Source: a virus
DNA length: 28,121 nucleotides
Virus record (IMG/VR): IMGVR_UViG_3300006810_000287
Coordinates: 1 to 28,121 of that record
Direction: 5' to 3' (one strand)
This document shows positions 16,291-23,742 of this stretch, piece by piece. Position 1 is the first letter of the stretch; each line of letters begins with the position of its first letter. The position numbers and the translations under genes are program-made. The notes under the pieces were generated by a model. It saw only the letters and a list, made by a program, of their open reading frames with translations. It did not search any database and was not told where the DNA came from.

Positions 16291-17733
16291 TTACTTGATG
16301 ACAACGTGCTGGTTAGCAGCGCGGACACACAAGTTAGACTCAGAGCGGTAGTAGAACTCAGCAACGTCCTCAGACATGTTGTTATACCCCAAGATAGAAC
16401 CGCGTACCCAGTGCTCGACATCTCTGTCGTACCCGTTAGTACCCTTGTAGTTCATCTCCAAGGCAGGGGCCTTAGAGCCGCTCTTAGCGTCAACAACGTT
16501 AGCCAAAGGAACCATCGCACCCTTAATGTCGGATACAGCTCCGAGGGTTGGATCGTTCAACAATTTCCAGTCATGCTTGTGGAAGGTGTATCCACCGCGA
16601 GTGAAAGACTTAAAGCCGAGCTTTACAGCCATGTCAGCATCGTTGTTGAATGCACCGAACTGTCCTGGCAAACCAGCAGTAACCTGCGTAGCGATACCCT
16701 GAGCGAGCATATCGTCGATGTCCAAAGAGACAGCTCTGTTGACGTACATAGCGTACTCAGCAGGAGCGCCTTCCTTGTCCAATTCGAGAATGATGCCATC
16801 AATGTCAGACATGTCAGCGAAAGAACCCTGAGCGCCTCCAGATACAGTAGCGGTGATACCGCGACGGTCAACAGCCTGGAAGTACCCTTCAGAGCCAGCA
16901 GCTCCAACAGTAGAAGATGAGCCATCAGGGAGAACGATGTCTGCGTTGTTGTCCATCGTACCAGAGCCGTCAATGTTGATAGCAGACTGACCGAACAACA
17001 ACATCATCTCACGCTGGTTCATGAAGCGCTTACGAGTGTCCATCTCACCCTTCACGTACCATCTGTAGTCACCATTACCCACATTCACCCGGCCAATGTT
17101 GGTCGCTTGAGAACCGTTGACCTTGTAAGTCTCCTTGGTGATGATGAATGGGTTTGTGAACTTGGCGATGTCTGGGTGGTAGAAGCTGGAAGGCTGATCC
17201 GTTCCCTGACCGTAGATGTTACCAATAATAGCGATGTTTGCACCAACAGTAGCTTCTGCGGCGACGGTTCCACCGTCAAGTCTCTTCACGAGAACCTCAT
17301 CATTAGGTTGATCATAGCCAGAAACGTACAGTCTTTGACCTCCTGCAGTCAGCAATACATCGTTTAGTCTTACGGGCTCAGAGCCAGAAGCATACGCACC
17401 GACGTGCAATTCAGCCTCAGCACCATCGCTGCCTCCAGCTGCAAGAGCTCCAGTAGCTGTAGTCAAGACCTTGTGCAGACGACCTTCTTCCCACCAGGTG
17501 ACTTCGTCTGCTGTACCATTGTTTCTAGTAGCGCCCGTAAGCGTCAAGAAGCCTGTGATACCCTGATCACCGTAAATGTTTACCAACAAGTCTCTGTTGT
17601 CAGGCTTGTTTGTATCGATCACCTGGCTCAACGAGATATATCTTGAAGGATCTGCGTTCAGCGTAGGTGGTTTTTGATTTGAACCGAGACCGCCGATTGC
17701 GCTCCCGCCTCTTGTTACACTATCAAGTGCCAT
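16291..17733 (-). CDS. Major capsid protein
   Basis: 480 aa from ATG at 17733, 20 bases after the scaffold-like gene. The N-terminus (ADPSRYISLSQVIDTNKPDN) is followed by EVTWWEEGRLHKVLTT, a beta-rich domain with GQRLYVSGYDQPNDEVLVKR, and then a helix/spine-like segment with TKETYKVNGSQATNIGRVN and MDTRKRFMNQREMMLLFG. The C-terminal third has FKSFTRGGYTFHKHDWKLLN and a Pro-loop. The layout and length fit HK97-fold major capsid proteins of Bacteroidota podoviruses. Position (scaffold before, hairpin plus small capsid-proximal gene after) agrees. It lacks membrane segments and has one Cys (near the C-terminus). The gene is followed by a UUCG-capped hairpin, consistent with high, separately controlled expression. 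No protease gene is seen nearby, and no obvious delta-domain cleavage signal is visible at the N-terminus. Confidence 0.88.
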   Translation of the reverse strand: MALDSVTRGGSAIGGLGSNQKPPTLNADPSRYISLSQVIDTNKPDNRDLLVNIYGDQGITGFLTLTGATRNNGTADEVTWWEEGRLHKVLTTATGALAAGGSDGAEAELHVGAYASGSEPVRLNDVLLTAGGQRLYVSGYDQPNDEVLVKRLDGGTVAAEATVGANIAIIGNIYGQGTDQPSSFYHPDIAKFTNPFIITKETYKVNGSQATNIGRVNVGNGDYRWYVKGEMDTRKRFMNQREMMLLFGQSAINIDGSGTMDNNADIVLPDGSSSTVGAAGSEGYFQAVDRRGITATVSGGAQGSFADMSDIDGIILELDKEGAPAEYAMYVNRAVSLDIDDMLAQGIATQVTAGLPGQFGAFNNDADMAVKLGFKSFTRGGYTFHKHDWKLLNDPTLGAVSDIKGAMVPLANVVDAKSGSKAPALEMNYKGTNGYDRDVEHWVRGSILGYNNMSEDVAEFYYRSESNLCVRAANQHVVIK

Positions 17734-17752
17734 AGTTTCTTAGTTTTTTTAG

Positions 17753-18832
17753 TTAGAGAAATTTCATGGTGTTATCCCCAAGCAAAGCTTCTCTCAACTG
17801 TTGAGAAAGAGCATCCGCTTGAGGGGGTGCTCCTCCTTGATTTGGTGTTGTACGACTAACGTTGGCCGCTCTGTCTACAATGCCTCGTTGCCCATCGCTC
17901 TGACCCTGCCTGTAGGCGGACCTAACGATGCTTTGAATGTTGTCAACGACGGCCCTGTGCATGTTTAGCCTATCGAAATCCCACGAACCAGAGTCATCGA
18001 CATAAGGGTCGAAGAACTCATCAAGTCGGGCGTTTTTATCCACTAGACGATTCTTGTAGTCGTTTTCCAATCCGAACGTGAAGCTGTTTCCATTGCCCAG
18101 GTCAAACTCGATCCCGCGCAAATCGCTTACACTATTCCTCATGGTAGCGATCCACTGATCGTCTATTGGAGATTGAATCTCTTCTTCAGGTCTGCGCTCT
18201 GGGGCCTGATACTCAGTCCTCAATTCGTCAATAGACTTACGCGCATTCTCTGCGTCGATCTTCATTTGCAACGTGGACAGCTTAACGTCTTCCTCACTAT
18301 AGATAGTGCTGTCGACCTTATACTTGCTAGAAAGAAGCGTATTGATTTCGTCTTGTGAGAGATTCGGATAATCCGAAGTCATTTGCACCTGAATCGCTGT
18401 CATGTCATCCATTTCGGAAGGATCAAGCGATTGATACACAAACCAGTCTCTCGGATCTCGACCAGTCTTTTCGACAAAGTCTGCGATCACACCGATACGT
18501 TCATCCAGCTCACGCTGTTCTTGTTGCTGAGCAAGCGTCAGATCGTCATAGGAGTTTACTTCTCTACCAAGCTTTTCGCTAAGAAACGAGAAGACAGCAC
18601 CGTTGATTTGATCTTCTGAGTTCTCTTGATTGTATGATTGCTCTTGCCGAGGGGCTTCGTCAAACCTCTCGGGTTGAGCATAGGTTTCTTGTTGTGGTTG
18701 TGACTGAGGTTCTGGCTGAGACTCTTGTTGAGGTTCAGCCATAGCCTGAGCCACTTCTTCTTCAGATACAAAAGAAAATCCTGGGCCTTCGCTTTGGACT
18801 TCTTGTGTTGGGGTTGATTCGTTATTTTCCAT
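17753..18832 (-). CDS. Scaffold-like protein upstream of capsid gene
   Basis: 359 aa from ATG at 18832, in an A/T-rich leader without a Shine-Dalgarno site. Residues 1-85 are acidic and very rich in Gln, Glu, Pro and Ser (MAEPQQESQPEPQSQPQQ), hence probably disordered. Residues 85-240 are strongly charged and helical. The C-terminal 90 residues end in a small helical segment (SQQLREALLGDNTMKFL). Disordered acidic N-terminus, helical body and a short C-terminal helix, placed directly before the major capsid gene, are the usual traits of phage assembly scaffolds. No protease motif is seen, so removal of the scaffold would need another factor or exit through the shell. Sequence similarity to a named family was not recognised; the call rests on composition and position. 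Confidence 0.72.
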   Translation of the reverse strand: MENNESTPTQEVQSEGPGFSFVSEEEVAQAMAEPQQESQPEPQSQPQQETYAQPERFDEAPRQEQSYNQENSEDQINGAVFSFLSEKLGREVNSYDDLTLAQQQEQRELDERIGVIADFVEKTGRDPRDWFVYQSLDPSEMDDMTAIQVQMTSDYPNLSQDEINTLLSSKYKVDSTIYSEEDVKLSTLQMKIDAENARKSIDELRTEYQAPERRPEEEIQSPIDDQWIATMRNSVSDLRGIEFDLGNGNSFTFGLENDYKNRLVDKNARLDEFFDPYVDDSGSWDFDRLNMHRAVVDNIQSIVRSAYRQGQSDGQRGIVDRAANVSRTTPNQGGAPPQADALSQQLREALLGDNTMKFL

Positions 18833-18857
18833 AAATTAAATTTTTTGTTTCTATCTA

Positions 18858-19199
18858 TTAAGCGCCTATGTAGGCAATGATTGAGCCTGAATCGAGCTCA
18901 ACATTCGTCCATCTCCCATATATGGTTACACCCTTGGGAAAGGTGTTCGCAGCGTCAACCTGCTTACCACCCGTGCCCTCTTTGCCTGTAGCAGTAGTCA
19001 ATGAGTGAGCTGCGTCACCTGTGCCGAAAAAAACTTCGCTGTCTTCCGCCACCAAGCCGTTAAAAGCATCGAGCACAGTGTCTTCTAGAAATGTAATAGC
19101 AACGAACACACGCCCAGTTGGTGGCGTTATAGCCGTGGCAGTGTCTAGGAATGCACAACCGAGTTGACCGAATTCATTTTGACTTCCTGGATATCCCAT
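18858..19199 (-). CDS. Small conserved capsid-region protein, 113 aa
   Basis: ATG at 19199 follows TATATTTG by 14 bases. The N-terminus is MGYPGSQNEFGQLGCAFLDT; the middle has GRVFVAITFLEDTVLDAF; the C-terminus reads FPKGVTIYGRWTNVELDSGS and ends IIAYIGA. The 'FPKGVTIYGRWT...SGSIIAYIG' ending is one I associate with small structural proteins beside phage capsid genes. It is beta-rich and has no membrane segment or enzyme motif. It is first in the scaffold/capsid transcription unit, 25 bp before the scaffold-like gene, so it may be a capsid-decorating or head-completion protein. That role is inferred from place, size and composition. Confidence 0.72.
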   Translation of the reverse strand: MGYPGSQNEFGQLGCAFLDTATAITPPTGRVFVAITFLEDTVLDAFNGLVAEDSEVFFGTGDAAHSLTTATGKEGTGGKQVDAANTFPKGVTIYGRWTNVELDSGSIIAYIGA

Positions 19200-19213
19200 T
19201 ATTCTTGTTTTTG

Positions 19214-19221
19214 CAAATATA
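19214..19221 (-). promoter_or_regulatory. TATATTTG, -7-type motif before the capsid operon
   Basis: TATATTTG lies 14 bases before the ATG at 19199 and in the 30-bp gap after the 79-aa gene. The leader CAAAAACAAGAAT is A-rich, as is usual for Bacteroidota translation starts. It would drive the 113-aa, scaffold and capsid genes. No convincing -33 TTG. Confidence 0.5.
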
Positions 19222-19229
19222 TAACTTAT

Positions 19230-19469
19230 TTACTTCCTGTACTTTGCGACCTTTTTCTTGATCTTATCGGGCTGAGAAACAAACTGCTTACCCTTCTTGT
19301 TGCCCTCGGCTTTAGCTCTGTTTGTCGCAGCCTTCTCGCTGGGACTCAATGCTTTCCAGGCAGCATCAGGCAAGTAGCGCTTCTTCCCTTTAGACGGTTT
19401 GCCGTCAGAGGTTCTCCACTTCTGTGCCGTCCATTTACGAAGACTCTTCTGTGACTTAGATAATCCCAT
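19230..19469 (-). CDS. Small basic conserved phage protein, 79 aa
   Basis: ATG at 19469 overlaps the upstream stop (TAATG). The sequence is extremely rich in Lys and Arg and nearly free of acidic residues. Visible blocks are SLRKWTAQKWRTSDGKPS, KKRYLPDAAWKALSPSEK and KKGKQFVSQPDKIKKK. The 'KWRTxxGKxS...RYLPxxAxxALSxxE...GKQFVxQP' layout is one I remember from short proteins of marine phages and large algal viruses, of unknown function. High charge and capsid-region context suggest DNA binding or neutralisation inside the head, but this is inference. It is the last of a run of tightly packed tiny genes. Confidence 0.75.
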   Translation of the reverse strand: MGLSKSQKSLRKWTAQKWRTSDGKPSKGKKRYLPDAAWKALSPSEKAATNRAKAEGNKKGKQFVSQPDKIKKKVAKYRK

Positions 19470-19645
19470 TAGTTCTTGTAACCTCCGCCTGCTTTCTTAT
19501 ACCTAGCTGCAAGAAGCTGTGCTTTACGAGCCGACCACTGCCCAGGCTTACCTCCTTTGCTACCAGCTTTGATGCGCTGGAACAGTCTTTTACGCATTCC
19601 AGGCTTGGTGTAGTTGCCTGCTTCATTGACGCGAGACTTACCCAT
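19469..19645 (-). CDS. Small basic conserved phage protein, 58 aa
   Basis: A 59-codon frame from ATG at 19645 to TAA at 19469-19471. It overlaps the upstream gene by 8 bases and the downstream ATG by TAATG. The product is MGKSRVNEAGNYTKPGMRKR at the start, then GGKPGQWSARKAQLLAARYK and an ending GGGYKN. The 'GGKPGQWSARKAQLLAxRYKxxGGGYK' block is one I recall as a recurrent short module in phage and algal virus proteins, so the frame is very likely real despite its length. Net charge is strongly positive. The function is unknown; it shares its context with the other tiny basic proteins. Confidence 0.75.
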   Translation of the reverse strand: MGKSRVNEAGNYTKPGMRKRLFQRIKAGSKGGKPGQWSARKAQLLAARYKKAGGGYKN

Positions 19646-19823
19646 GGTCTACCATTTTAAACTTAGCTTCCTTTACAGCACCAGGATGCGGCTTGTACTT
19701 ACCCTTCATGAGGTAGTACCTGCCACTCTCTTCCATCCAGTGATATCCATCTGGTGGTGGGACGCTCATGGTCTTCTTGCTGATCTTCAGCTTGCCTCCT
19801 TTGTTGTACTTGACTGCTTTCAT
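19638..19823 (-). CDS. Small basic protein, 61 aa
   Basis: ATG at 19823 lies one base after the upstream stop (TAATATG), and the end overlaps the next gene by 8 bases. The sequence is Lys-rich at both ends (MKAVKYNKGGKLKISKKTM and KGKYKPHPGAVKEAKFKM) around a central PPPDGYHWMEESGRYYLMK. The Pro-rich segment followed by aromatic residues suggests a compact beta fold, with a 'GxYYLM' strand. I do not recognise a named family. Its place in an overlapping chain of tiny basic genes between fibre and capsid genes suggests a shared structural or DNA-associated role. Confidence 0.68.
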   Translation of the reverse strand: MKAVKYNKGGKLKISKKTMSVPPPDGYHWMEESGRYYLMKGKYKPHPGAVKEAKFKMVDHG

Positions 19824-19824
19824 A

Positions 19825-20115
19825 TTACCACTTTACTTTGTCTGCCCAGTAAGCCGCACTCATCTTACCCTTCTTAATGTTTTTGGCATGACGAGCTTTG
19901 AAGCTTGCACGCTTTTTTTGTCTAGCTGGAGTTGGGTTTGACTCCGTTACAGTATCTGCTCCCTTCTCTCCAAAGCGAATAAGCTTAACCTTGTTGCCTT
20001 CTTTGGCTAGAACCATGTGAGACTTTTTAGGGTGCTTAGGGGTGGCCTTGGGTTTGTTCACCCCTTTAAGGCTATGCTTCTTAAGTAAGTTTTTTACTCT
20101 TGTGTTTTGAGACAT
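19825..20115 (-). CDS. Small basic conserved phage protein (SAAYWADKVKW ending), 96 aa
   Basis: The start is taken at ATG 20115, four bases after TATATTTG; a longer frame would translate the motif. The N-terminal third is Lys/Pro-rich (NKPKATPKHPKKSHM), the middle has a beta hairpin-like VKLIRFGEKGADTV, and the C-terminus is KARHAKNIKKGKMSAAYWAD followed by KVKW. The 'RHxKNIxKGKxSAAYWAxKVKW' ending is one I recall from short proteins of many marine phages; its function is not known to me. The protein has strong positive charge. It starts a transcription unit that includes the other tiny basic genes. Confidence 0.78.
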   Translation of the reverse strand: MSQNTRVKNLLKKHSLKGVNKPKATPKHPKKSHMVLAKEGNKVKLIRFGEKGADTVTESNPTPARQKKRASFKARHAKNIKKGKMSAAYWADKVKW

Positions 20116-20119
20116 AATA

Positions 20120-20127
20120 CAAATATA
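20120..20127 (-). promoter_or_regulatory. TATATTTG, Bacteroidota -7-type motif, 4 nt before ATG
   Basis: The minus strand reads TATATTTGTATTATG, directly after the stop of the 40-aa gene (20129-20131). The four-base spacing equals that at 8589 and 14938. It would drive the cluster of tiny basic genes. No clear -33 TTG at the usual distance. Confidence 0.52.
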
Positions 20128-20128
20128 A

Positions 20129-20251
20129 TCAAGAACCAAGCCCCCAAAGATCTGAGTTTAGTGATCGAACAATCTCGTTGATTTTGTCGATAATCTCTTG
20201 ACTTGATGCTGAGCTATCTAGCTCTTGAATTTGTTGCTGAGGTGTTGCCAT
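20129..20251 (-). CDS. Short protein coupled to the fibre gene, 40 aa
   Basis: A 41-codon frame from ATG at 20251, overlapping the fibre stop (TAATG), to TGA at 20129-20131. The product MATPQQQIQELDSSASSQEI continues as a helix (IIDKINEIVRSL) and ends DLWGLGS. The exact stop/start overlap, seen at three other junctions in this window, and the filling of an otherwise empty 110-bp gap support it. The composition is acidic to neutral and amphipathic, unlike the basic genes that follow. It may be a small partner or chaperone of the fibre, but no family is recognised. Confidence 0.6.
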   Translation of the reverse strand: MATPQQQIQELDSSASSQEIIDKINEIVRSLNSDLWGLGS

Positions 20252-23200
20252 TATAATACTAATGATACAGTTCCTTGTTGAGATAAATATACTGTTGACG
20301 AAATCGTCTGGTTATCAAGCCCTACAACGAATATCACATAGTGACCTTCGGGTATTGCTGATGTTGTTGTGGCAACGTTAGTGTCCCAGAGGCTCGTACT
20401 AGACCCAGAAGTAAAGGTTCTGTCAGCCCTTAGAGTCCACGTAGACTGAGAGCCAGTTGAAGGGAAGGTTCCGATGCTCCATATTTGAGCCCTAAAGTCT
20501 AACGAATAAGCAGTAGAACCTCCTGGTTTGTGTTGAAAATCCCATCTAACCTTAGCTAATTCTGGCATCCTAAAAGAAGGCCCAGCATAAATGTTACTCA
20601 TATTTTGAGTAGTGGTGTCTACTGTCCCAGAAGATACAGTGTCAAAAATCTCTGTACTCCACAAGTAGTAGTTTGTACCGAACGTACTGTTACCACAAAT
20701 TATAGTCCTGTTGTCATCATCTGCATCAAACTGAAACCTACCAGTAAGTGTTGTAAGCGATTTCGGGAAACCGTTGTCTACAAAAGATAGATTGCCGCTC
20801 CCATCTGTCTGAATAACTTGACCGCTAGAGCCATCAGAACTGGGCAGAGCGAGGGTTAGGTTTGAACTAACCGTCGATGGCACTGTAAGTGTTACAGAGT
20901 TAGAGCTATCTGCATCTTTGATTATCACCTGACCTCCAACAGATCCATTGCCATTAACAATACTTCTTCCAGTGGCTTGAACATACCCCTGAGGGGTTAT
21001 CCTAGCCACCTCAGTAGATGAGTTATCAAAGATGAGATTATTACCTCCCATCTCCACAGTCCTGTCTGCAGATAGGGTCTGATCGTCAGAACCAAGATTT
21101 GTGTCAGCACCAGCATCAGACCACGATAACACACCAAACCCATTGGTTGTCAATACTTGATCCGCATCTCCATTTGTTGTAGGTAGAGTAAGTGAATAAG
21201 TAGCGGATAGAGACCCAGGAGCTTGAACGCTTACCCCGTATGTGTTGTCAGAATTATTAAACAAAACACTTCCTGGGCCCGAAGTATATCCTTTTGCGGT
21301 AATGCGTCTTCGGAACTCGGCCTCTCCATTGTTGGTTATTTTAGCTGCGTCAGAGACAGCACCATCAAAGGTCAGAGTATTACCGTCTAGGTCAATCGTC
21401 CTATCGGTAGCAAGAGTCTGATCGCTATTTCCTAGGTTTGTGTTTGTATCAGTAAACGTACTGAACGAAAGAACACCAGCTCCATTAGTGGTTATCGCCT
21501 GACCAGTCGTTCCGTCTGAACTTGGGAATTGCAATCCCTGAAGGTTGAGCTCAGAGCCAGTAGCTCTAAGATACTCGTGAGACAGGTCGTCGATTTTAAA
21601 TTCACCTCCATTTACATCTATCTCCTGAGTCTCACCAGCGATATCGTAAACATGGCTACCTGTTGCTGTAAGGTCTCCAGTAGAGATGTTAGTGTTGGTA
21701 TCTGTTATATCACTGGTTAGTGCTATTGTGCCTGTTCCGCCTGGTATAGTGTGTGTATTTAAGGTGCCACTAATTTCAGCATTACCATCTATATCTAGGC
21801 TGTCTGCCTCTAGTTCGCCTGTAATATTAACACCATCTGATTTCGTGCTGAGTTTTAGATTGTTGTCATAGCGCAGAGCCACAGGGCCGTTCTCTGTGGC
21901 AGTGATCATCAATTCACCAGTGGAACCTAAAATTGATACCGTGCTTCCCGTGATAGCGTTACCATTCACATCTAGGTCACCACCAAGCTGAGGAGTGGTG
22001 TCCTCCACAACATTCTCCAACCCTCCTGCAGGGGTTCCGATCAGGTCGGAGTATTCGCCTGTTGTTGCGACTGTAGCAAGAGTGGTTGGTGTGGCTACGC
22101 CAGAAGCGTTACCAATCCAGGCCTGACCATTGGGGATATTAGGAACATCGTTAGCTCTTCCAGCACCCATGACAATGCCTGAGATCTTGTCAGTAGACGT
22201 GTTAACCTTGATAATAATCCCAAGGTTTTGAATGGCGTTGGTTCCTGTTGGCTTTGTCGTAACCCACCCACCAGAAGCACCAAGATATACGGTCTGACCC
22301 TCTGTGTAGATAGAAGCGTCAGGCACGTCAACGTTGTTAATAAACCCAAGGGCAATACCCTGACCCTCCCCATCGTCGGCGAGATCCTCGTCTAGAACAA
22401 AGTGAGCTGGGTAGTTTGTTGCTGCATCAGCAGCGATAACTTCAGCTAGATTCCCTACGCTACCAGTAACGTGAACAGGAGTTCCCTTTGGAAGTGGACC
22501 ACCACTTACGTTCTTTACGCTTTCTGATATCGTCTTAGGATAAGCAAAAGAAACAACTCCAGCTCCGTCAGTAGTAAGTACCTGACCGTCCTCTCCGTCA
22601 GCAGACGGCAAAGTATAGGGGTTGGATGCGTCATTTACTTTGAGGTTCTTCACCTCAAGGGTCTCAGTAGATGAATCGTACGTCAACCCGCTAGCGTCAG
22701 TATGAAGCGTTTGATCACCTGTTGCGTCAGTAGCAAATACAGGGAAGCATGTTGTATCAGAACTCTCGTCTGTAAGAGCTACGTCAGAGGCTGTTCCGTC
22801 GGAACTAATGGTAAACCCATTCGCTGTTATAGAACCAAATGATATGTTACTCCCAGCAGTGATGTCTACAGTGTCGTCAGCCGTTGGATTGCTCATTGTA
22901 AGACGAACAACACTTTGATCCCCGTTTGAGTCGCTAGCCTCAATGGTTTGATCATCAACCACAAAATCTACGTCATTAGTAGCGTCCTGATAAGTAACGG
23001 TTATACCCGTTTGCTCCCCAGTGTTGCTGCTGTCTATTAAGTTGCCAGCATAGTCCTCTACTTCTTCTTGAGTGAGCGTGGTGTTTGCAAGCGTATTATT
23101 GAGCGTGATAGTGTCACCGCTCCTAGATATGCTCATGTTAGTGCCAGCTTCGATGACAACATCGTCGCTATTTGTACCATCTGAGATTCTTATCTTCTCC

Positions 23201-23742
23201 TGAGTGGCGACGTCTCCGTCTTGAGCGGTGATCGTAATAAGATCCGAACCTACAGATCCGTCCTCAAGGAGTACCTTCTTCCAAGCAGTGTCGTCACCAA
23301 AGTAAATGTTTCCGCTTGTATCAGCGTACAAGCCACCCTCTATAACAGCTGGTGTCGCTTGATTCTTAATCTTAACAGCGCCATCGAGGTTTATATAACC
23401 AGTGCCGTTTGCTACAATATTTATGTTCTGATTAGCCGAGTCTGTCGTTATGCTGTACGTCTGAACGTCGAGATTACCTCCAAGGTGAGGACTGGTATCT
23501 TCTTGCACGGAGGCCAGTCTGTCAGCCCAAGTTGTGTCATAATTAGCTCCACTTGCTTTTACAAGAGACTGACCAGTGGTTCCTCCAGCAGCCACACCTT
23601 GGCCTGGAACTCCAGCAGAGCCAAGATTTATAGTCCCACTAATAACCCTCTGAGTGGGCGCAGTAATACTAATCGTATTTACCTGCGGGGCCGAGATTGA
23701 TATAACACTGGCCTGAGTAGATGATACGATTATGGAACTCAT
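20251..23742 (-). CDS. Large repeat-rich fibre protein, candidate head fibre
   Basis: 1163 aa from ATG at 23742, which overlaps the upstream stop (TAATG); a frame 15 codons longer would overlap that gene by 46 bases and is less likely. The N-terminus is Ser/Ile/Thr-rich, then GSAGVPGQGVAAGGTTGQSL. Paired motifs EDTSPHLGGNLDV and EDTTPQLGGDLDV mark about residues 81 and 580. Residues ~405-535 look like a small beta domain (VKNVSGGPLPKGTPVHVTG to GIVMGAG) common in phage fibres. Then come repeats of 'LPSSDGxxGQVLTTDGxGxLSF' and 'TNLGxxDQTLxxDRT'. The last 150 residues differ (KVRWDFQHKPGGSTAYSLDF) and look like a terminal beta-sandwich receptor-binding domain. A trimeric fibre is likely. Its place between portal and capsid genes, not after the tail genes, suggests a capsid-attached fibre. 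Confidence 0.8.
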   Translation of the reverse strand: MSSIIVSSTQASVISISAPQVNTISITAPTQRVISGTINLGSAGVPGQGVAAGGTTGQSLVKASGANYDTTWADRLASVQEDTSPHLGGNLDVQTYSITTDSANQNINIVANGTGYINLDGAVKIKNQATPAVIEGGLYADTSGNIYFGDDTAWKKVLLEDGSVGSDLITITAQDGDVATQEKIRISDGTNSDDVVIEAGTNMSISRSGDTITLNNTLANTTLTQEEVEDYAGNLIDSSNTGEQTGITVTYQDATNDVDFVVDDQTIEASDSNGDQSVVRLTMSNPTADDTVDITAGSNISFGSITANGFTISSDGTASDVALTDESSDTTCFPVFATDATGDQTLHTDASGLTYDSSTETLEVKNLKVNDASNPYTLPSADGEDGQVLTTDGAGVVSFAYPKTISESVKNVSGGPLPKGTPVHVTGSVGNLAEVIAADAATNYPAHFVLDEDLADDGEGQGIALGFINNVDVPDASIYTEGQTVYLGASGGWVTTKPTGTNAIQNLGIIIKVNTSTDKISGIVMGAGRANDVPNIPNGQAWIGNASGVATPTTLATVATTGEYSDLIGTPAGGLENVVEDTTPQLGGDLDVNGNAITGSTVSILGSTGELMITATENGPVALRYDNNLKLSTKSDGVNITGELEADSLDIDGNAEISGTLNTHTIPGGTGTIALTSDITDTNTNISTGDLTATGSHVYDIAGETQEIDVNGGEFKIDDLSHEYLRATGSELNLQGLQFPSSDGTTGQAITTNGAGVLSFSTFTDTNTNLGNSDQTLATDRTIDLDGNTLTFDGAVSDAAKITNNGEAEFRRRITAKGYTSGPGSVLFNNSDNTYGVSVQAPGSLSATYSLTLPTTNGDADQVLTTNGFGVLSWSDAGADTNLGSDDQTLSADRTVEMGGNNLIFDNSSTEVARITPQGYVQATGRSIVNGNGSVGGQVIIKDADSSNSVTLTVPSTVSSNLTLALPSSDGSSGQVIQTDGSGNLSFVDNGFPKSLTTLTGRFQFDADDDNRTIICGNSTFGTNYYLWSTEIFDTVSSGTVDTTTQNMSNIYAGPSFRMPELAKVRWDFQHKPGGSTAYSLDFRAQIWSIGTFPSTGSQSTWTLRADRTFTSGSSTSLWDTNVATTTSAIPEGHYVIFVVGLDNQTISSTVYLSQQGTVSLVL
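20779..21528 (-). repeat. Imperfect fibre repeats (three units)
   Basis: Units at 21528-21364, 21186-21022 and 20847-20779 encode variants of FPSSDGTTGQAITTNGAGVL, LPTTNGDADQVLTTNGFGVL and LPSSDGSSGQVIQTDGSGNL. The first two also carry DTNxNLGxxDQTLxxDRT. A further copy lies at 22611-22543 (LPSADGEDGQVLTTDGAGVV). DNA of the copies has drifted, so the repeats are old and held by protein function, probably as rungs of a beta-helical shaft. Confidence 0.75.

Noticed and set aside
23221-23700. 159-codon plus-strand frame
   Set aside because: Antisense to the fibre gene, Val/Ser/Thr/Tyr-rich shadow of its repeats; no leader or promoter.
20251-23742. Diversity-generating retroelement acting on the fibre
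   Set aside because: No reverse transcriptase gene or template repeat is visible in the window.
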